Position numbers and translations under genes: made by a program. Positions 61,219-64,000 of a DNA stretch of 64,000 nucleotides are shown one piece after another; the first letter of the stretch is position 1, and each line of letters begins with the position of its first letter. The notes beneath the pieces were generated by a model, which was not told the DNA's origin, ran no database searches, and worked only from the letters and a program-made list of their open reading frames with translations. The stretch comes from Colwellia sp. Its GTDB lineage: Bacteria; Pseudomonadota; Gammaproteobacteria; Enterobacterales; Alteromonadaceae. Where the stretch lies: contig JABSOZ010000006.1 of the NCBI GenBank assembly GCA_013215295.1, positions 224,254 through 288,253 of the forward strand, in the 5' to 3' direction.

Positions 61219-61686
61219 TTCTGAGTTCGACTAAATTAACCCGATAGGAGTCTTAAACTAAATAAAATGGTTCAAGACAGCGATCCCAAATCGTTAGGAA
61301 TTGGGTCGGTTGTGGTAAGTGTTATATAACGGCATATCATAAACCGTTCGTTTCATTGATTTACCCGTCCAATATATCGACTCTCTACTCCTCATCATCG
61401 GCGAGCCCCCTATTCCAGTTATGACTTTGATACACAAATAAAATTAGGCTTGCACTGAACTTAATATATCACAGGTGATCAGCTCATTAACAAAACGATA
61501 TCACCATGTTAGAAATATAAGTGTGTTCCTCTGTGAAAGTGGTAAAAGCTAAGCAACAAGCTACACTCATTTAAATACCTTATCGAACAAAAACCAAGTG
61601 TTTAACTTTCGACAGTCGTAAAAGAAATAAGATTGTATAGTGATGCTGTCACAAATGTACTTGTCAATTTTCAGGAAGGTGATCGA
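61219..61686. other. Spacer before the sensor kinase
   Basis: About 470 bases without a supported gene. It must hold the kinase promoter. AGGAAGG at 61673-61680 is the ribosome site for the GTG at 61687. Confidence 0.45.
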
Positions 61687-63627
61687 GTGATCAATAACAT
61701 ACTATTGGCCAAATTAAGAAAAAATATTTTCTTGTCTTTTTTTGTCGCCTTCCTTTTTACCCTTATTATTTTCTCCGTCTATTACTACTCGAATATCAGA
61801 AACAATATTCTTGCCGATAGTGAAAGTGCTTTTTCGGATCGTCGCTTAACCTTGGAAGCGGCAATTGCTAGAAATACTGATTTCATTTTAGTGATGAAGA
61901 ATATATATGATCGCTATATAGACAAAAAATGGACGGATGAAGAAATTAGTAATTATCGGCAAACACTGAAAGACATCTCGATTAATCATCAAGACAAAGG
62001 CTATTATGAAATCCCTGTTGGCAAGCGTGTTGGCTCACATCAAATTTACAACTCAATGTTTTGTTATGGTGATGGCAACAAATTTTCTCGGGCAGAGATA
62101 TCGCAAATACTAGTAATGTTACGTATGCAAAACTTTCAGTATGCGGCACAAAAAAATATTGATAGCCTAGTTTTAAGTTATTATTTTACTCGAACTAATA
62201 GCTTAACTTCTATTTACCCGCAAATTTCCATGGTCGATATATTACAGGATTACGACTCTTTCAAAAAATGGTCAACCCATGCTTATGAAGTCTACAATGA
62301 GTTTGCCCCACCAAAAACCAATCCCAAAAGACAAAGTTTTTGGACTGAGCCTTATATGGATCGTACGGTGAATGGCATGATGGTTTCGACGGCGATTCCG
62401 GTTTATTTAGATGGTGATTATAATGGCGTGATTGGCGCAGATATCGAATTAACATTTCTCAATCGCTATGTAGAAAAATCTCCCACGTTAAGCGGGGTAA
62501 CCTTACTTGTTTCTGAAAAAGGATATTTGCTCACCAGCTCAGACGTAAAATATAAAGATGAAGATGACCTAGAGTTATTTAGTGAGCGAATGTCGGCAAC
62601 AACAGACATAATTTTGTACCAACAGCAGATTAAAAATACGCCTTGGAAATTAGTTTATCTGGTATCACCCAACGATATTCGAGATAAGGTTTGGGCCAAT
62701 ACTCGGCTATTTAATATTTTTATTGCCGTGACCTTGGTCTTTTCGATTATCGGATTTTTACTGGTTAGCAAATTTTTTATTAAACCCGGAATTTCGGCGG
62801 AAAAAGGCCTTGTGGTGCTAATCAAAGTCCTTGATCTAACAAAAGTACAACTTGAACAAAACCTCGCTGAACTAAAAGAGGCACAAAAGAAAATTGTTGA
62901 ATCTGAAAAGTTGGCGGCTTTAGGTGTTTTAGTTACGGGTATTGCCCACGAGTTAAACACGCCTTTAGGGGTTGCTATTACCGGTAATTCAGTACTGATA
63001 GAAGACAGCAAAACGATGTTAGCCAAGTTTAGTGATAATAAACTAACCAAACAAGATTTTACTCAGTACTTGGCCAAAGTTGATGAACTTTCTGTTTTAG
63101 TTGATGTTAATTTGAAAAGAGTTGCCGCACTGGTGAGTGAATTTAAATTAATTTCTGCCAGTAGCAGTTATTACCCTTTGACCAAGTTTAATTTCAAAGA
63201 GCTCCTAGTTAAAGAGGTTTCAGTTCATGAAAGCGGGTATAAAAAGGGCTGTTTAGAAATAAAAATTGAATGTGATGATATATTTGTGAAGAGTTATGTG
63301 GACGTGTTTAACCTTATTTTAACTCATCTGATTGAAAATTCGTTAGTTCATGGGTTCAATGAAACGGTTGACCGTATCATTACTATTTCTTTGGCCGAGG
63401 TTAAAGAAGGCTATGAGTTTACGTTTACAGATAACGGTTGTGGGATCCCCGCTGCAGATAAAAATAAAATATTTGAACCGTTTTATACTTCTGGACGAGC
63501 CATGGGCAAAGGATTAGGACTTTATATAATTTATAACCTCGTTAAAGAGAAATTAAAAGGGAGCATTACGTTAAAAGAATTACCTGGCACTACTTTTGTT
63601 ATTACATGGCCAAAACACGACAATTGA
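61687..63627 (+). CDS. Orphan membrane sensor histidine kinase (dCache)
   Basis: The 646-residue kinase has a membrane helix (about 12-32), a long periplasmic dCache-like sensor (about 33-325; QSFWTEPYMDRTVNGMMVSTAIPVY, GVIGADIELTFL), a second helix (about 335-355), a coiled coil, the H box EKLAALGVLVTGIAHELNTP, N box LIENSLVHG, G1 DNGCGI and G2 GKGLGLYII. GTG 61687 is chosen for its AGGAAGG; the frame extends upstream to 61633. No response regulator is adjacent. It lies between a tRNA-Leu pseudogene and the real tRNA-Leu, so it may be acquired DNA. Confidence 0.83.
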   Translation: MINNILLAKLRKNIFLSFFVAFLFTLIIFSVYYYSNIRNNILADSESAFSDRRLTLEAAIARNTDFILVMKNIYDRYIDKKWTDEEISNYRQTLKDISINHQDKGYYEIPVGKRVGSHQIYNSMFCYGDGNKFSRAEISQILVMLRMQNFQYAAQKNIDSLVLSYYFTRTNSLTSIYPQISMVDILQDYDSFKKWSTHAYEVYNEFAPPKTNPKRQSFWTEPYMDRTVNGMMVSTAIPVYLDGDYNGVIGADIELTFLNRYVEKSPTLSGVTLLVSEKGYLLTSSDVKYKDEDDLELFSERMSATTDIILYQQQIKNTPWKLVYLVSPNDIRDKVWANTRLFNIFIAVTLVFSIIGFLLVSKFFIKPGISAEKGLVVLIKVLDLTKVQLEQNLAELKEAQKKIVESEKLAALGVLVTGIAHELNTPLGVAITGNSVLIEDSKTMLAKFSDNKLTKQDFTQYLAKVDELSVLVDVNLKRVAALVSEFKLISASSSYYPLTKFNFKELLVKEVSVHESGYKKGCLEIKIECDDIFVKSYVDVFNLILTHLIENSLVHGFNETVDRIITISLAEVKEGYEFTFTDNGCGIPAADKNKIFEPFYTSGRAMGKGLGLYIIYNLVKEKLKGSITLKELPGTTFVITWPKHDN

Positions 63628-63935
63628 ACTCATCGCTTAAGAAGCTTGAGAGCTCGATAAGTTGATTTATTTTGACAAAAAAGACAAGTGTTAAATTTGA
63701 TAAACTAGACAAGGAAAAGAAAATTACGGTTATAGCTGTACCAATGCAAGCCATAAATAGGATAAAATTTTTTGTTATAAATTTGAGGTAAATTATTAGT
63801 ATTAAAAACTATGGATTTTTAACGGAAATATTGGTGTAAGTTTGTACTTGGTGAAATTAGGATAATGCTTAAGAAGTAAGACTTACAGAGATATAAAACT
63901 TTTCAATTTACTGAACAGATTATTCAGCAAAAAGG
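63628..63935. other. Spacer between kinase and tRNA-Leu
   Basis: 308 bases, A/T-rich, with no supported gene. AAAGACAAGTG and AGACAAGG motifs recur near 63680-63715 without clear meaning. Confidence 0.4.
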
Positions 63936-64000
63936 TGGTACCCGGAGACGGACTTGAACCGTCACACTCTAAGAGCGAGGGATTTTAAATCCCTTGTGTC
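63936..64000 (-). tRNA. tRNA-Leu (anticodon UAA), 5' end beyond the window
   Basis: On the minus strand the visible part runs from ACACAAGGGATTTAAAATCCCT (anticodon TAA) through a class II variable arm (GCTCTTAGAGTGT) and T-arm (CGGTTCAAGTCCG) to TCCGGGTACCA. The D-arm and 5' acceptor strand are cut off. Confidence 0.9.

Noticed and set aside
1..64000. CRISPR arrays, insertion sequences, prophage genes, rRNA
   Set aside because: I looked for regularly spaced repeats, transposase motifs, phage structural genes and rRNA and found none; the only mobile signals are the cassette array and tRNA-linked repeats.

Overview
The window is AT-rich DNA from a marine gammaproteobacterium, most likely Alteromonadales and Colwellia-like. 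The housekeeping genes point this way: clpA-clpS/cspD, ppsA divergent from its regulator ppsR, yccA-tusDCBE, tag and ydiJ. So do low GC, short A/T-rich spacers and an H-NOX/HnoK system of the Shewanella/Vibrio type. The species is inference.

Layout. 1-862: start of a TetR regulator and an orphan STAS gene. 978-5708 (minus): one tight operon with an RsbW-like kinase, a STAS protein, MlaF, MlaE, MlaD, MlaC and a SpoIIE-type phosphatase, which is a partner-switching module wrapped around a lipid-transport ABC system. 6048-7207: two small membrane proteins. 7280-24408: an exopolysaccharide (EPS) locus with flippase, three or four glycosyltransferases, a WecG-type enzyme with a degenerate extra domain, an initiating sugar transferase, Wza-like export protein, Wzz-like protein, Wzy-like polymerase and pyruvyl transferase. 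It is interrupted at 9754-14327 by a nitric-oxide signalling module: an enhancer-binding response regulator, a degenerate HD-GYP response regulator, H-NOX and its histidine kinase. 24635-26279: LysR regulator and small secreted or membrane proteins. 26420-30453 (minus): a run of short one-gene units separated by attC-like repeats, read as an integron cassette array without an integrase. 30804-35967: SEC-C protein, YCII/ECF-sigma pair, an NAD-binding ion-channel-like protein, tRNA-Ser and tRNA-Ser-derived repeats. 36117-50350: housekeeping block. 50537-57488: acetyltransferase, amidohydrolase-propeller protein, acyltransferase, outer-membrane protein. 57481-60463: cupredoxin-like protein and GGDEF/EAL protein in an operon with that outer-membrane protein. 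60605-64000: a decayed gene, a tRNA-Leu pseudogene, an orphan sensor kinase and the start of an intact tRNA-Leu gene cut by the window end.

How the genes work together. The main observation is in the EPS locus. All five transcription units have a GG-N10-GC sigma-54-type promoter, four of them 39 to about 100 bases before the first gene and one (14645) 92 bases before it. Upstream of three of these lies a shared 15-base element, TTGCAAAATGRRRAT, 107-120 bases from the promoter, usually as half of an inverted repeat. Weaker versions lie 108 and 99 bases upstream of the other two. The only sigma-54 enhancer-binding protein in the window is encoded inside the locus beside the H-NOX/kinase genes. 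This suggests a circuit from NO through H-NOX, kinase and enhancer-binding protein to EPS transcription. The promoters and repeats are read from sequence; the wiring is inference. No database search or folding program was run.
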